Made by a program: the position numbers and the translations under genes. From Arthrobacter sp. ISL-72 (GTDB lineage Bacteria; Actinomycetota; Actinomycetes; Actinomycetales; Micrococcaceae): a stretch of 64,000 bases of DNA. The notes under the pieces are model-generated. The model worked only from the letters and a program-made list of their open reading frames with translations, did no database searches and had not been told where the DNA came from. Positions 25,961 to 34,933 of the stretch are shown in pieces. The stretch covers positions 1 to 64,000 of the forward strand of contig NZ_JAGGPP010000006.1 in assembly GCF_018613755.1 (NCBI RefSeq). Reading direction: 5' to 3'. The first letter of the stretch is position 1. Each line of letters begins with the position of its first letter.

Positions 25961-28408
25961 TGCCCGGTCCTGCACCCAAGTGCCAGGGCTTCCGGCCGTG
26001 ACGCAAACCCAGCCCTTCACGACGTACTTAGAGCCCGCCGTTCCCGTTTCTGCCGGCGCCTTGTTGGTGACGTAATCGCCCACGGCCCAGGTTCCCCAGG
26101 TCGGGGCTGCTGAGCGGCTGTAGCCGGTGAGCCGGGTTATTGCCGTTTCCCCGTTGACATCCGGGCTCGTGATGCTTCCTGACAGCATGTTCCCGCTGTA
26201 GTCCATCAGGGACACGGGGTAGGTGGTGCCGTTGATCTGGAGCGGAGCGCCAATCGTGCCAGCGCCGATCTGCCGGAAGATGTTCTGGCTGACCTTCGCC
26301 AGAACCACGGAGAGCTGCGCGATTCCGATTCGGATGGCGGCCGTCTTCGCGGCCCCGTCTGCACTGGTGTTGATGAACTGGTTACGGACGATTTCCACGA
26401 CCTGCGCTGTTGCCTGGCTGGCGTCGAAGTTGTCTACCCGAGCGCCCCAGTCCTTCACGTCGCGGATGATATTGTCGGCGATGCGCACGGCGCGGACATC
26501 GGATGCTGCGCTGAGGGTGACGAACACGCCGCCAAGGTGATCGGCGATCGTGTTTCCGCTGACGTCAACGGAGCCGGTGACGAACTTGTCCACGTTCACG
26601 CCGTAGACGGTGGTGTTGAGGACTCCGGCCTTGTCGATGGTGTTGCCGATGATCTTGTAGTCGCCGCCGCCCTTTGAGCCTGCGAGGATGCCGCCACCGA
26701 CACGGTTGCCACTGATGGTGACGTTAGCATTCTGGTTGGTGTTGGCGCTCTCGATGACCCGGACGCCGAGCCCGGCGATGTTGGTTGCGAGGTTGTTGGC
26801 GATGAGGAGGTCTGAGAACGGGAACCCGGTGGACTCGCAGACGCACCTGTAGGCGTCTGCCACGCGGGTGCCGCCGCCTTCCACGACGTTGTCGGCGATG
26901 ACGGCCTGCTTGACGTTGTGCATGACGATCAGTCCTGTACCGTCTGTGCGCCAGGCGTTGATGCGCTGGACGATGTTGCCGGTGATGACTGCCCGGTATA
27001 CCTGGGTCACGTCGGACTGGTAGGCCTGCACCTTGATGCCATCCTTGCCAGCATCAACAACATGATTGCCCCGGTAAAGGACGTCGTTGCAGCCCTCAGT
27101 CTTGGTGCCAGTATCGGATGTGTTGCTGATCTGATTGTCGAGGATGTGCACGCGGTTGCACTTCTGGACAAGGATGCCGATACCACCGATGAGCGGGTCT
27201 GTGCCCTGGTCGCCGCGGCCTGCTACCCGGTTGCGGGCGATGCGGACGAACGTTGTGGGGACGAGGGTGGAGCGGCCAACGTAGATCGGGTGGTGCATCA
27301 CGTCGTCTACCCAGTTATCCTCGACCGTGACGTAGGTGCCGCCCGTGACGTTGATGCCGGTGCTGGGCGCGTTGTAGATGCGGTTGTTTCGGATGGTCAC
27401 CGATACCAGGGCGGATATGACGGTGCCCAGTACGGTGATGGTCCCAATGTAGTTCTGCCAGTTCGGGAAGCCTGCTCCGCCGTTGAGAGCCGTAGCGTTG
27501 CCGTCTATGGTTAGGCCTTGAATGACAACTGGGCCGGTGGGGTCCAGTACGCGCAGCATGTCCCTGCCGTCTCCCTGCGCGTAGGTAGCGAGGGGCTTGA
27601 TGACCGCGCCGGGCGCGCCTGTGATGGTAATCTTCCCTCCACTACGCTGGACGGGGTTGTCGATGCGGTAGACGCCCTTGGGGAAGAACACGTTGTCGGA
27701 GGCGGCAAGCGCGGCGTTGAGAGCCGCCGTGTCGTTGGTCGTGCCGTCGCCTTTCGCGCCGTAGTCCTTGACGTTGGTGACCAGCTCACCCTTACCAACA
27801 GGCCGAACACCTCCGTCAGGGGCGTACAGCGTTGCCGCCTCAGTCTTGTCCAGTTTGGACGTTTCCACGGTCTTAGCTGCGTAGCTTGTGCTGCCAGACG
27901 CAGGGGCATATGTGGCAGAAAGCTCCGATGCGGACAGCCGCGGGGGCAGGTCCGATTCCTGCAGCGTCACGAAGCCCGTCCGGCCGCCGAAGCCCAGGAC
28001 AGCAGCCGTCGGGGCGGTGACCGGGATGGACACCGGGCCGTCCGGGACCAGGTCCAGATCGATCGGTCCCGTCTGCCCCAGCAGGGGCTTCAGGTTCTTG
28101 CTCCAGTTGATCGGACGCTCGTTGCCGAACTCCCAGGACGCGCTGATCTGGTACGCGAAGTCCGTCACCGCGTTGCCAGCCGAATCGATGAAACCGGACT
28201 GGTCCACGAACGGAACCTGGAACTGACCCAGCAGCCCGGCCTCAGCCGTGAAGGAGTCGGAGAACTCCGGCAGCGGCTGGCCGGTCGCCGCCCAGATCAC
28301 CCGCGACGTCGGCTTCACCGTGACCTTCGTGACCACGTCCTTGCCCGTCGCAGTCAGCGGGATGCCGAACGCAACCGTCGCCAGCTGCATGCCTGCGGGA
28401 AAGCCCAT
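25946..28408 (-). CDS. Tail spike/fibre with right-handed beta-helix
   Basis: An 820-aa receptor-binding candidate. The N-terminal ~190 residues look like a virion-attachment domain. At about 205-215 the motif VTNVKDYGAKGDGTTNDTAA, the classic start of a pectate-lyase-3 type beta-helix, begins a long helix of short repeats rich in NxI/NxV (IRNNRIYNA, IARNRVAG, ISGNRVGG) to about residue 740. A small C-terminal domain includes WGTWAVGDYVTN. Such spikes bind or cut surface polysaccharide. The start at ATG 28408 has TAGGAG upstream. A possible promoter (TTGTGG-16-TAGCAT) lies before it. Confidence 0.85.
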   Translation of the reverse strand: MGFPAGMQLATVAFGIPLTATGKDVVTKVTVKPTSRVIWAATGQPLPEFSDSFTAEAGLLGQFQVPFVDQSGFIDSAGNAVTDFAYQISASWEFGNERPINWSKNLKPLLGQTGPIDLDLVPDGPVSIPVTAPTAAVLGFGGRTGFVTLQESDLPPRLSASELSATYAPASGSTSYAAKTVETSKLDKTEAATLYAPDGGVRPVGKGELVTNVKDYGAKGDGTTNDTAALNAALAASDNVFFPKGVYRIDNPVQRSGGKITITGAPGAVIKPLATYAQGDGRDMLRVLDPTGPVVIQGLTIDGNATALNGGAGFPNWQNYIGTITVLGTVISALVSVTIRNNRIYNAPSTGINVTGGTYVTVEDNWVDDVMHHPIYVGRSTLVPTTFVRIARNRVAGRGDQGTDPLIGGIGILVQKCNRVHILDNQISNTSDTGTKTEGCNDVLYRGNHVVDAGKDGIKVQAYQSDVTQVYRAVITGNIVQRINAWRTDGTGLIVMHNVKQAVIADNVVEGGGTRVADAYRCVCESTGFPFSDLLIANNLATNIAGLGVRVIESANTNQNANVTISGNRVGGGILAGSKGGGDYKIIGNTIDKAGVLNTTVYGVNVDKFVTGSVDVSGNTIADHLGGVFVTLSAASDVRAVRIADNIIRDVKDWGARVDNFDASQATAQVVEIVRNQFINTSADGAAKTAAIRIGIAQLSVVLAKVSQNIFRQIGAGTIGAPLQINGTTYPVSLMDYSGNMLSGSITSPDVNGETAITRLTGYSRSAAPTWGTWAVGDYVTNKAPAETGTAGSKYVVKGWVCVTAGSPGTWVQDRALTGN

Positions 28409-28529
28409 CAAAGGCTCCTACTCTGCCCGGCGTCCGGGCGCTCATTTCGTGCGGGAGGAATTATCAGTCTTGACACGGATGCTAGACCTAGACTGTTACG
28501 CCACAATCTTTTTTGTGACTAATCGGCTG

Positions 28530-28691
28530 TCAGTTGTGGGAGGCACCGCACGCCGGGCAGACCTGCCGGACGGTCTGGACGCCGTCAGCGTCCACGGTGT
28601 GGGCCGGCATCCACGGCGCGCCGCAGGCCATGTGATGGGTTTCGGCTGACGGCGTGTGCTCCGTCAGCAGCTCGGGCAGTTCCTCAGACAT
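28530..28691 (-). CDS. Small cysteine-rich protein
   Basis: A 53-aa protein starting at ATG 28691, overlapping the end of the holin candidate. One cysteine lies in HHMACGAPWMP and a CxxC in VCPACGASHN, so it may bind zinc. Short Cys-rich proteins next to lysis genes are common in actinophages; function unknown. Confidence 0.65.
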   Translation of the reverse strand: MSEELPELLTEHTPSAETHHMACGAPWMPAHTVDADGVQTVRQVCPACGASHN

Positions 28692-29025
28692 TGGGCATCC
28701 TTCCTGCTGCGTGGTCTCCGGCGGGTTTGGCTGACGTCGCCGCTTCGATTGCCGGGCTGACACCGGTTGGTTTCCACAGGGTCTTGTAGCTGGTGCCGGC
28801 GGCGAGGAAGATCAGCAGGGCAAGGCGCAGGATGTCCGGGGTGCTGAACAGCCCAGCCACATAGGCTGTCACCGCGGCCACCACCAGGTAGAAGGCGAAC
28901 GCCACGAGGGCTTGCCGCCGTGTGCTCCAGCGGGACTGCTGGATAAGGCTGATCACCGGCGGGCTGAAGAAGCCAACGGCGAGCGCCCAGAGGACCGGGT
29001 TACTGAGGTTGAGGAAAGGGTCCAT
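28684..29025 (-). CDS. Holin candidate
   Basis: A 113-aa membrane protein whose ATG overlaps the lysin stop. Predicted segments are VLWALAVGFFSPPVISLI, a basic loop (QQSRWSTRRQ), ALVAFAFYLVVAAVTAYVAG, and ILRLALLIFLAAGTSYKTLW, with a charged C-terminus. The size, three segments and position right after the lysin fit a holin, but holins cannot be assigned by sequence alone. Confidence 0.7.
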   Translation of the reverse strand: MDPFLNLSNPVLWALAVGFFSPPVISLIQQSRWSTRRQALVAFAFYLVVAAVTAYVAGLFSTPDILRLALLIFLAAGTSYKTLWKPTGVSPAIEAATSAKPAGDHAAGRMPNV

Positions 29026-29801
29026 CAGCCGTTCACGCCCTTCCCGACCAGCGCCATGACATCGATGCCGATGGAGTTCAGGTCCGGGATGGTCTGGACT
29101 TCGCCGTCCTTGTAGAAGGGACCCAGGACTTTGTTGCGGGCGAGCCACTGGGAGGCGTTCATGGTGTCGAGGGTCCAGACGGGGCGGCGGAGAATACCGT
29201 CACCGGCCCAGACCTGGGGGCTGGAGCCGTTCGTTGCGAGCACTAGCATTTTGTCCTCCGTGGATATTGGGATGTCGATGACGGGTGTGATGGTGCCCTG
29301 CAGGGCGATGGTGCCGACGCGTGGCCGGATGTAGCCGATGAGGCCCTGGCTGGGGAGATGCTGCAGGATGGTCGGCCCGGTCGTCCATTCCGGGTACGGG
29401 TTGTTCGGCTGGGAGTCGCTGCTGTTCCCGGACATGCACAGCTTCCAGCCGCCCTTGTCCTGGACGCCCACGGCCACGTGCGTGGCCGGGTAGTACCAGT
29501 ACGAGTCGCCCCAGACGACGATGTCGCCGGGGAGCATGGGCTGATCCGGGCTGATCAGTTCGTAGGCTGCTGCGATCTCCGGACTCTGCGGGAAGGCGTC
29601 CACCATGTTCCCTGCCCAGCCGGGCCAGCGGCCGGCGCCGCCGGTGTTGATCACGGGCAGGCCGAGAAAGCGTGACCAGTGCGCGGCCGTGTCCCAGCAC
29701 TGGGCGCCGTAACCCTGCGTCGTTGGCTCCCAGTCCTCGTTCAAGTACTGGCCGTTGACCTGCGGGATCCACAGGCCAAGGTTCTGCTGAATGTCGATCA
29801 T
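29025..29801 (-). CDS. CHAP-domain endolysin
   Basis: A 258-aa cell-wall hydrolase. The N-terminal CHAP domain has the catalytic Cys in YGAQCWDTAAHW and the His in ATHVAVGV, with GDIVVWG between, matching the amidase/endopeptidase family. The C-terminal ~90 residues (from DIPISTEDKMLVLAT) look like a separate wall-binding part with an aromatic repeat (SPQVWAGDGILRRPVWTLDT). There is no signal peptide, so export would need a holin. The start at ATG 29801 overlaps the end of the upstream gene. Confidence 0.88.
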   Translation of the reverse strand: MIDIQQNLGLWIPQVNGQYLNEDWEPTTQGYGAQCWDTAAHWSRFLGLPVINTGGAGRWPGWAGNMVDAFPQSPEIAAAYELISPDQPMLPGDIVVWGDSYWYYPATHVAVGVQDKGGWKLCMSGNSSDSQPNNPYPEWTTGPTILQHLPSQGLIGYIRPRVGTIALQGTITPVIDIPISTEDKMLVLATNGSSPQVWAGDGILRRPVWTLDTMNASQWLARNKVLGPFYKDGEVQTIPDLNSIGIDVMALVGKGVNG

Positions 29802-30670
29802 GGGAGAACTCCTGGTGTGGAACCTTCGCAGGTGTAGGTTGCTGATCCCGGCGGGTTCGGTGTGCATGTGTAGGTGGTGCCGGTGCGGTCGGTGAATGTG
29901 AAAGATGCAGGCGCCGGACCGGTGGCGCCGGTTTGACCGTCTGCTCCTGCGGGGCCTCTGCAGGCGTCGTTTGCACATACCTGCTGGACGGCGGCGAGGA
30001 TTGCTTCGGCGGTTGGTGGAGGCCCCTCCTTACCGTCGGCACCGGCCGGCCCTCGGCATGCGTCGTTGGCGCACACAGTTTGGACAGCCGCCAGGACTAC
30101 CTCGGGAGCGGGCGGCAACGAGACCCCGTCTGTGCCATCCTTGCCGTCTTTCGGCGGTGCGGCATCCTGTCCCGCCGGACCGGTGCAGCGCCCGTCTGAG
30201 CAGAACCGCACAAATGCTGCGGCGATGTCGTCAGGGGTCGGCGGCTGCCCGTCCCGTCCCTTGCAGTTCCCTCCTGCGCAGTACGCGCGAAAGGCCTCTA
30301 CAAGGTCCGCCTGGGATGGTCCGCCGATCGGAACGGGCGGGGCCGATGGCGCGATGGTAGGTTCCCCAGCTGCCTCAGCCCATTTGGCGCAGAGGTCCCG
30401 GTCGTAGATCTGCCGGTCGCCTTCACCGCAGAGCGCCTTCCCGGCCTCCTTGGCGATCTCCTTCTTCTCGCCCTGCTGCTGCTGGGCGAACGTCGCGTTC
30501 TCTGACGCGAGCCTGGCGTTATTCATGGACAGCCAGAAGGCGACTACCGTGACCACCCCGAGGAGCAAGGACAGCACGGTGAGGAGCATCTTCCAACGCT
30601 TATCGGACTTGCGGGACCGTGCCGCCGCTGCGGCTGCTGCCCGGAGTTCCGGGTCGTCGTAGTCACTCAT
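29798..30670 (-). CDS. Membrane-anchored collagen-like cysteine-repeat protein
   Basis: A 290-aa protein. The N-terminus is acidic then basic, with one transmembrane segment (about 28-48, MLLTVLSLLLGVVTVVAFWL), a helical stalk, then four repeats of about 35 residues. Each repeat has a helix ending Cys-x4-Cys (AYCAGGNCKG, RFCSDGRCTG, TVCANDACRG, QVCANDACRG), followed by a Gly-x-x collagen-like stretch (GPAGADGKEG) and a proline spacer. The end (TYTCTPNPPGSATYTC) has two more cysteines. It should project outside the cell. Directly upstream of the lysin, it may act in lysis or be a virion protein; the function is unknown. Confidence 0.7.
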   Translation of the reverse strand: MSDYDDPELRAAAAAAARSRKSDKRWKMLLTVLSLLLGVVTVVAFWLSMNNARLASENATFAQQQQGEKKEIAKEAGKALCGEGDRQIYDRDLCAKWAEAAGEPTIAPSAPPVPIGGPSQADLVEAFRAYCAGGNCKGRDGQPPTPDDIAAAFVRFCSDGRCTGPAGQDAAPPKDGKDGTDGVSLPPAPEVVLAAVQTVCANDACRGPAGADGKEGPPPTAEAILAAVQQVCANDACRGPAGADGQTGATGPAPASFTFTDRTGTTYTCTPNPPGSATYTCEGSTPGVLP

Positions 30671-30968
30671 GCGCGTCTTCTTCCTTCGGCCAGTCGGCAG
30701 GGTCCGGAGTGATCTTGTTGGCGATCAGCTGCTCCCGCCACGAACCGGCGGCCGCCTTGACCCGCGAGGCGTAGCGGCGGTCCGCTTTCGCTGCGGCCTC
30801 GGCGTCCTTCTTCTCGGCCTCGAGTGCGGCTACACGGGATTTCAGGAGTTCTTCCACCTTGATCTCCCTCCGTTCGCGCTTCTTGTCGGCGCGGTCGATG
30901 ACCTTCCATGCGCCGCCGCCGACGGCAACGAAGGCGGCCGTAATCGCGGTGATGAGCGCTGCATCCAC
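30663..30968 (-). CDS. Single-pass membrane protein with coiled coil
   Basis: A 101-aa protein, GTG start with AGGAGG upstream. The N-terminal transmembrane segment is ITAITAAFVAVGGGAWKVI. A long basic/acidic coiled coil follows (KKRERREIKVEELLKSRVAA onward) and an acidic end. The topology recalls phage accessory lysis (i-spanin-like) or holin-associated proteins, and it sits just before the lysis genes. Role inferred from position. Confidence 0.65.
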   Translation of the reverse strand: MDAALITAITAAFVAVGGGAWKVIDRADKKRERREIKVEELLKSRVAALEAEKKDAEAAAKADRRYASRVKAAAGSWREQLIANKITPDPADWPKEEDAHE

Positions 30969-30981
30969 ACGTCTGGCCCTC

Positions 30982-32019
30982 CTACGGTCCTTCGAAGACG
31001 GCGGTCACGGTGGTTTCTCCCGACGATGCGGACATGACGGACGCTGAACCGCTGACCACGTCGTAGCCCACGGTGATCACCAGGTTGCCGCCCGCGTGGA
31101 CGAAGTCCCGCTTGTTGGGCTCGTACGTTGACGGGGTGCCGGTGAGGTCCTGCCGCTTCTTGTAATAGACGGAGGAGCCGGACGGGCCCGTGGCAACGAA
31201 CACCCGCCCCACAGCCGAAGTCGCCCCGTACAGTCCGGCTTCACCCTCGATGCGGTACTTCCCTGCGGGAGCGTTGGTGATGGTCCCGGAGACAAGGCCC
31301 GTGTTCGCGCCGCTGAAGGTGGAGTCGCTGCCGGCGCCGCGGCTGAAGGACCACGTCTGACCGTGGTACCACCAGACAGTGCCGTTCCACGTCTCGATCC
31401 GGCCATTCTGGTCTAGCCTCTTCACCTGCTGGCCGACCGCCGGGGTCGTGATCTCTGCCCGCTCGGTGGCATCCCGGACCGGGATAGCAGCGCCGCGGGC
31501 GGCTGTGTGCCGCCAGACCTGAGACGTGGTGTTCGACCCCTGCTGGAGAGCGGTGGTCGTGGCGAAGACCCTCGACTCGGCCAGGACCATGGCACCCGAC
31601 GGAAGCGAGCCAGTGGGCTTTGACGGCGAAGCCGCGGCCGTTCCCTGGATGACGCCGAGGATCGCCTGGTTGTCGGCGTCACCCTTCGCCGTGTCGTTCT
31701 GCTTGATGTACAGCAGGTCCCATCGGGAGTCCGTTGCCGGCGCGGCGATGGTTGTGACGTTGGTGGTGCCCGTGAGCGTCGGTGTGTACACACCCTCTGA
31801 CGCTGTCCGCGAGATGACTGACTCGTGCGGCATGACGTCCCAGGACATGCCATCATCCCGGGGGACCACCAGCACGGTAGTTGCCTGCGCCAGGACGCCC
31901 GAGCGTGGGACTCCCGGGGCGTTCTCCGCGTACTGGCCGGCCAGCTGGAGGCGGTGCTCGACAGTGGTTGTTCCGACGCCCGCAACGGGCGCGACGCCCG
32001 GTCCACGATTCACCGTCAT
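30982..32019 (-). CDS. Minor tail / baseplate protein
   Basis: A 345-aa protein with an N-terminal receptor-binding-type domain (HRLQLAGQYAENAPG, VLVVPRDDGMSWDVMPHESV), a linker with WDLLYIKQND, and a C-terminal beta-rich domain from about residue 235 (YRIEGEAGLYGATSAVGRVF to VTAVFEGP) like a complement C1q/TNF-type trimer fold. Such two-part proteins are common at siphovirus tail tips. The start overlaps the end of the S74 protein. Confidence 0.65.
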   Translation of the reverse strand: MTVNRGPGVAPVAGVGTTTVEHRLQLAGQYAENAPGVPRSGVLAQATTVLVVPRDDGMSWDVMPHESVISRTASEGVYTPTLTGTTNVTTIAAPATDSRWDLLYIKQNDTAKGDADNQAILGVIQGTAAASPSKPTGSLPSGAMVLAESRVFATTTALQQGSNTTSQVWRHTAARGAAIPVRDATERAEITTPAVGQQVKRLDQNGRIETWNGTVWWYHGQTWSFSRGAGSDSTFSGANTGLVSGTITNAPAGKYRIEGEAGLYGATSAVGRVFVATGPSGSSVYYKKRQDLTGTPSTYEPNKRDFVHAGGNLVITVGYDVVSGSASVMSASSGETTVTAVFEGP

Positions 32020-32936
32020 AGTGTTCCTCCCAATGCAATGACCGCGGCCTCAAGGGCGGCGATCCGTTCGTCTTGTCTCTTCAGGTGCTGGTCCTGGTCC
32101 TTGGCCACGTCGAGCAGGGCCAGAGCCAGCAGGTCGTAGCGGATGCCGTCAATCTGGTCGTCGTACCAGACCACGATTTCCGGCACGAGTTCGTAGACTT
32201 CCTCAGCGATCAGCCCGTATTCGTTGGTTGCCCCGGCGATCATCTGATCGGGGCCTTCCTGCCCCTCCGGAGTGGGGATCCTGACCGGCTTCCGGTCGAA
32301 GATCTTCGGCTCCAGCTGCAGCACCTTGGCAGGGTCCACCGAGTAAGGCCTGACGTTCTGCTTGTACCGCAGCGAAGACGTGTTCTTGCCCAGGTGGTTG
32401 CCGCCGTCGTTACCTACCCAGACGGCGTAAAACGTCGTGCCGGCCACGTTGTTGTTGAAGGCGTAGGCCGACCCGTCCGCGAGCGCCACAGCGGATGTGA
32501 CGTCGCTGCCTGCGTGGGTGTGCGCGGAGGGTGTGAAGGTGGTTGGCTTGCCGGTGATGGATGCCCAGGATGCGGAGGCGCCGGTGACGAGCTTGACCCA
32601 GACGCTGTTGATGCTGTCCCAGATTTCGCCGCCGAAGTTGCCGACGTCGGAGAGCAGGGCGCCGAAGCGGGCCATGGGGTTGCCGGCGTTGTCTTTGATG
32701 ACGAACGTTCCGTCGGATGTCTGGAAGATCCCGACTGTGTTGCCGGCGGCGTCCACGGTGCGGAACCCGGTTTCGTCTACGCGGATGCCTTTGCCTGTTT
32801 CGTCGGAGATGGACATGGACCGTTGGGGTGCTCCGCGTTCCTGTTCGAAGATCCGCCGGTCCTGTTCTTTCTGGCGGTCGTTGAGCCTGGCGCGGGCGTC
32901 CGGGTCGGGGATGGAGCGGGGGGCGTCGGTGGTCAT
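32016..32936 (-). CDS. Tail protein with S74 intramolecular chaperone
   Basis: A 306-aa protein. The N-terminal helix (DRQKEQDRRIFEQE) may form a trimeric stalk, then FQTSDGTFVIKDNAGNPMARF and a HTHAGSDVTS loop of tail-fibre type. The C-terminal Peptidase_S74 chaperone has the self-cleaving Ser-Lys dyad in SSLRYKQNVRPYS, and NEYGLIAEEVYELVPE. It ends in a coiled coil (KDQDQHLKRQDERIAALEAA). The chaperone should fold the trimer and then cut itself off. Start at ATG 32936. Confidence 0.82.
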   Translation of the reverse strand: MTTDAPRSIPDPDARARLNDRQKEQDRRIFEQERGAPQRSMSISDETGKGIRVDETGFRTVDAAGNTVGIFQTSDGTFVIKDNAGNPMARFGALLSDVGNFGGEIWDSINSVWVKLVTGASASWASITGKPTTFTPSAHTHAGSDVTSAVALADGSAYAFNNNVAGTTFYAVWVGNDGGNHLGKNTSSLRYKQNVRPYSVDPAKVLQLEPKIFDRKPVRIPTPEGQEGPDQMIAGATNEYGLIAEEVYELVPEIVVWYDDQIDGIRYDLLALALLDVAKDQDQHLKRQDERIAALEAAVIALGGTL

Positions 32937-34087
32937 TACACTCCTGCCGGCATGGGTGCGGGGGTCAGATTGACGGTGTTGCTGTTGTCTCCGTCGATGG
33001 CCATCAGCCGGACCCGGCGGGTGCCGGGCTCCAGCATGGGGTTGCCGGTGGGGACGATGAATTGGGCGAAGTCGCCAGGGAGATATCTGCCCAGCAGTGG
33101 ATTGGTGTTGGCGCGGACGCTGACGTCCCATGTTTCGATGGGGCGGCGGGCGGCGGCCATGGCGGCGTTGGCGTGCCCCTGGAGGATGGTCAGGTTCTCG
33201 ACGTCTTTGGATGCGGCGTCGGCTTCGGTCCACGGGTAGCCGGCGGTGGTGATGAGGTTGAGGTCCTGGGCGGTGGCGAGTTTCATCTCCAGTTCTGATC
33301 CGGCGCCGGGCTGCCAGACACGGTCAGCCATGGCGGTGCCGTCTTCCTTGACGCCGATGTCGGAGACGCCAGACTCGTCGACGGTGCCGTCCCAGGTCCA
33401 GTCGTCCCCGCCCTGGTACAGCAGTGGTGAGGCGGCGGTGCCGTGGGTCATGACCCATTCGATGCGGGTCGGGTCGGCGCCGTTGTATCGGGGCTGGAAT
33501 CGGATGTCAGGGCCGTTCTCTACTTGCGTGAGCTTCCGCAGGGTCTCGCCCAGGAACGCGAGCTCGTAGCCTTTGTAGCTCCGCTCGTTGGTGCCGGCGG
33601 TCGTGGCGGCGGGCAGGATGATCGGCAGGCCCGGGTTGAACGGGTTGCCGGCCACGCAGAGCCTGACGAGTTCGCTTGCGATGCTGCCCAGTGACAGGCC
33701 GGACAGGCTGAGTACCGAGCGGGTCACCGCTGTGCCGGCGTTGATCTGTGCCCAGTTCAGGACCTTGACCATGTCGAGCAGAGACCAGATCCCGGACGCG
33801 CCGAGTTTGAGGGCCCCGGTGGATGCGTTGTAGTCGCGCTTCCAGATCGGTCCCGCCTCGAGGATGCGGTCACCGTAGGCGACGGCGAGGTACTGCTTCT
33901 TCACTGCGGTGAAGTTGCGCAGATCCTTGTTCCGCAGTTCCTCGGCGTAGGCCCGGACGGTGGCGTCGATGTCGCCGGCGCCGTTGAGCCGGAGGCCCCA
34001 GCTGTGCGATGCCACGGGCAGGTCACAGGTAATTTCACCGGTGACCATGTTCCCGACGAAGACCCGGAATGCGGGATCTACCACCAT
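32936..34087 (-). CDS. Minor tail protein (tail-tip / Tal-like)
   Basis: A 383-aa protein in the usual place after the Dit-like protein. The start VVDPAFRVFVGNMVTGEITC, the LRLNGAGDIDATV segment and the WKRDYNASTGALKLGASGIW region resemble actinophage minor tail proteins that build the tail-tip hub. No lysin domain is present. The last ten bases of the Dit-like gene overlap its start. Confidence 0.7.
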   Translation of the reverse strand: MVVDPAFRVFVGNMVTGEITCDLPVASHSWGLRLNGAGDIDATVRAYAEELRNKDLRNFTAVKKQYLAVAYGDRILEAGPIWKRDYNASTGALKLGASGIWSLLDMVKVLNWAQINAGTAVTRSVLSLSGLSLGSIASELVRLCVAGNPFNPGLPIILPAATTAGTNERSYKGYELAFLGETLRKLTQVENGPDIRFQPRYNGADPTRIEWVMTHGTAASPLLYQGGDDWTWDGTVDESGVSDIGVKEDGTAMADRVWQPGAGSELEMKLATAQDLNLITTAGYPWTEADAASKDVENLTILQGHANAAMAAARRPIETWDVSVRANTNPLLGRYLPGDFAQFIVPTGNPMLEPGTRRVRLMAIDGDNSNTVNLTPAPMPAGV

Positions 34088-34932
34088 GCCGGTCTCACCT
34101 CCGCCGTCAACGTCGCGCCGGTGGAGCCGACGGCTTCAAAGAGCCAGGTCCCGGAGGTGCGCCTGGCCAACCGTGTCCATTGCCGGACAGTGAGCTTCGC
34201 TGACATGTCCGCGTACCCGTCAAGTTCCACCGAGGCGTCCGAGGAATCGAGCCGGACCGACTGCCCGGGCAGGATCGGCGCCGAGTACACCAGCCGCTGA
34301 CCGGATTGCACGTGCGTGATCGTGAAACCGTTGGGCATCGCACCGGTCACGGTGAACGTCGGGGCCGTGTCCGCGGTGCCGGTGTTCGTCAGGGTCAGCG
34401 TCCCCGGGTCCCCGAGCGCGCCGTAGTCCAGAGGGTTATCCAGCGGGTAGGTGAGACCCCCGCCCGGGCTTGCTATCCCGGTGATGGCGTTGACGGCCGC
34501 CCCGTACTTCCGGGGCTTGGGGCACCAGAACTGCAGCTGGTAGGTCAGCGTCGTGTCGTTCTTCCAGGACAGCTTGGGGTCAGCGAACAGGTAGGCCCCG
34601 GCGGACATATCCACCGTGGCCGTGTCCGTCACATCGAGCACCCCGGCCAGCCCGTCACCGAGGACGGCGGCCAGCTGCTGCGCGGCGAGCGCGGCAGCTT
34701 CGATAGTGGGTGCGCCGGCGTCGCCCTCAAGGGTGACCAGGCGGGCGTCCCGCCAGCCGCGTTCGGAGAATTCTCCGTGCGCGCCCATCCGGGAGACCCG
34801 GTCACGGCGGACAGCGGGCCCGTCATCCCAGCCCTTCAGGTCATCAAGCCAGAGAGTGAACCCGTCCGGGCTGGTCCATCCCTCGGTGCTGAAGACCAGC
34901 CCGTCCACGGTCACGGTGCGGATGCCTGCCAT
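34078..34932 (-). CDS. Distal-tail (Dit-like) protein
   Basis: A 284-aa siphovirus tail-tip protein directly downstream of the tape measure. The N-terminal half (DGFTLWLDDLKGWDDGPAVR, RGWRDARLVTLEGDAG, QLQFWCPKPRKYG) is a typical Dit or phage-tail domain, and the C-terminal half is a galectin-like beta sandwich (TLTLTNTGTADTAPTFTVTG, SGQRLVYSAPILPGQSVRLD). It should form the ring at the tail end. Confidence 0.75.
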   Translation of the reverse strand: MAGIRTVTVDGLVFSTEGWTSPDGFTLWLDDLKGWDDGPAVRRDRVSRMGAHGEFSERGWRDARLVTLEGDAGAPTIEAAALAAQQLAAVLGDGLAGVLDVTDTATVDMSAGAYLFADPKLSWKNDTTLTYQLQFWCPKPRKYGAAVNAITGIASPGGGLTYPLDNPLDYGALGDPGTLTLTNTGTADTAPTFTVTGAMPNGFTITHVQSGQRLVYSAPILPGQSVRLDSSDASVELDGYADMSAKLTVRQWTRLARRTSGTWLFEAVGSTGATLTAEVRPAWW

Positions 34933-34933
34933 G

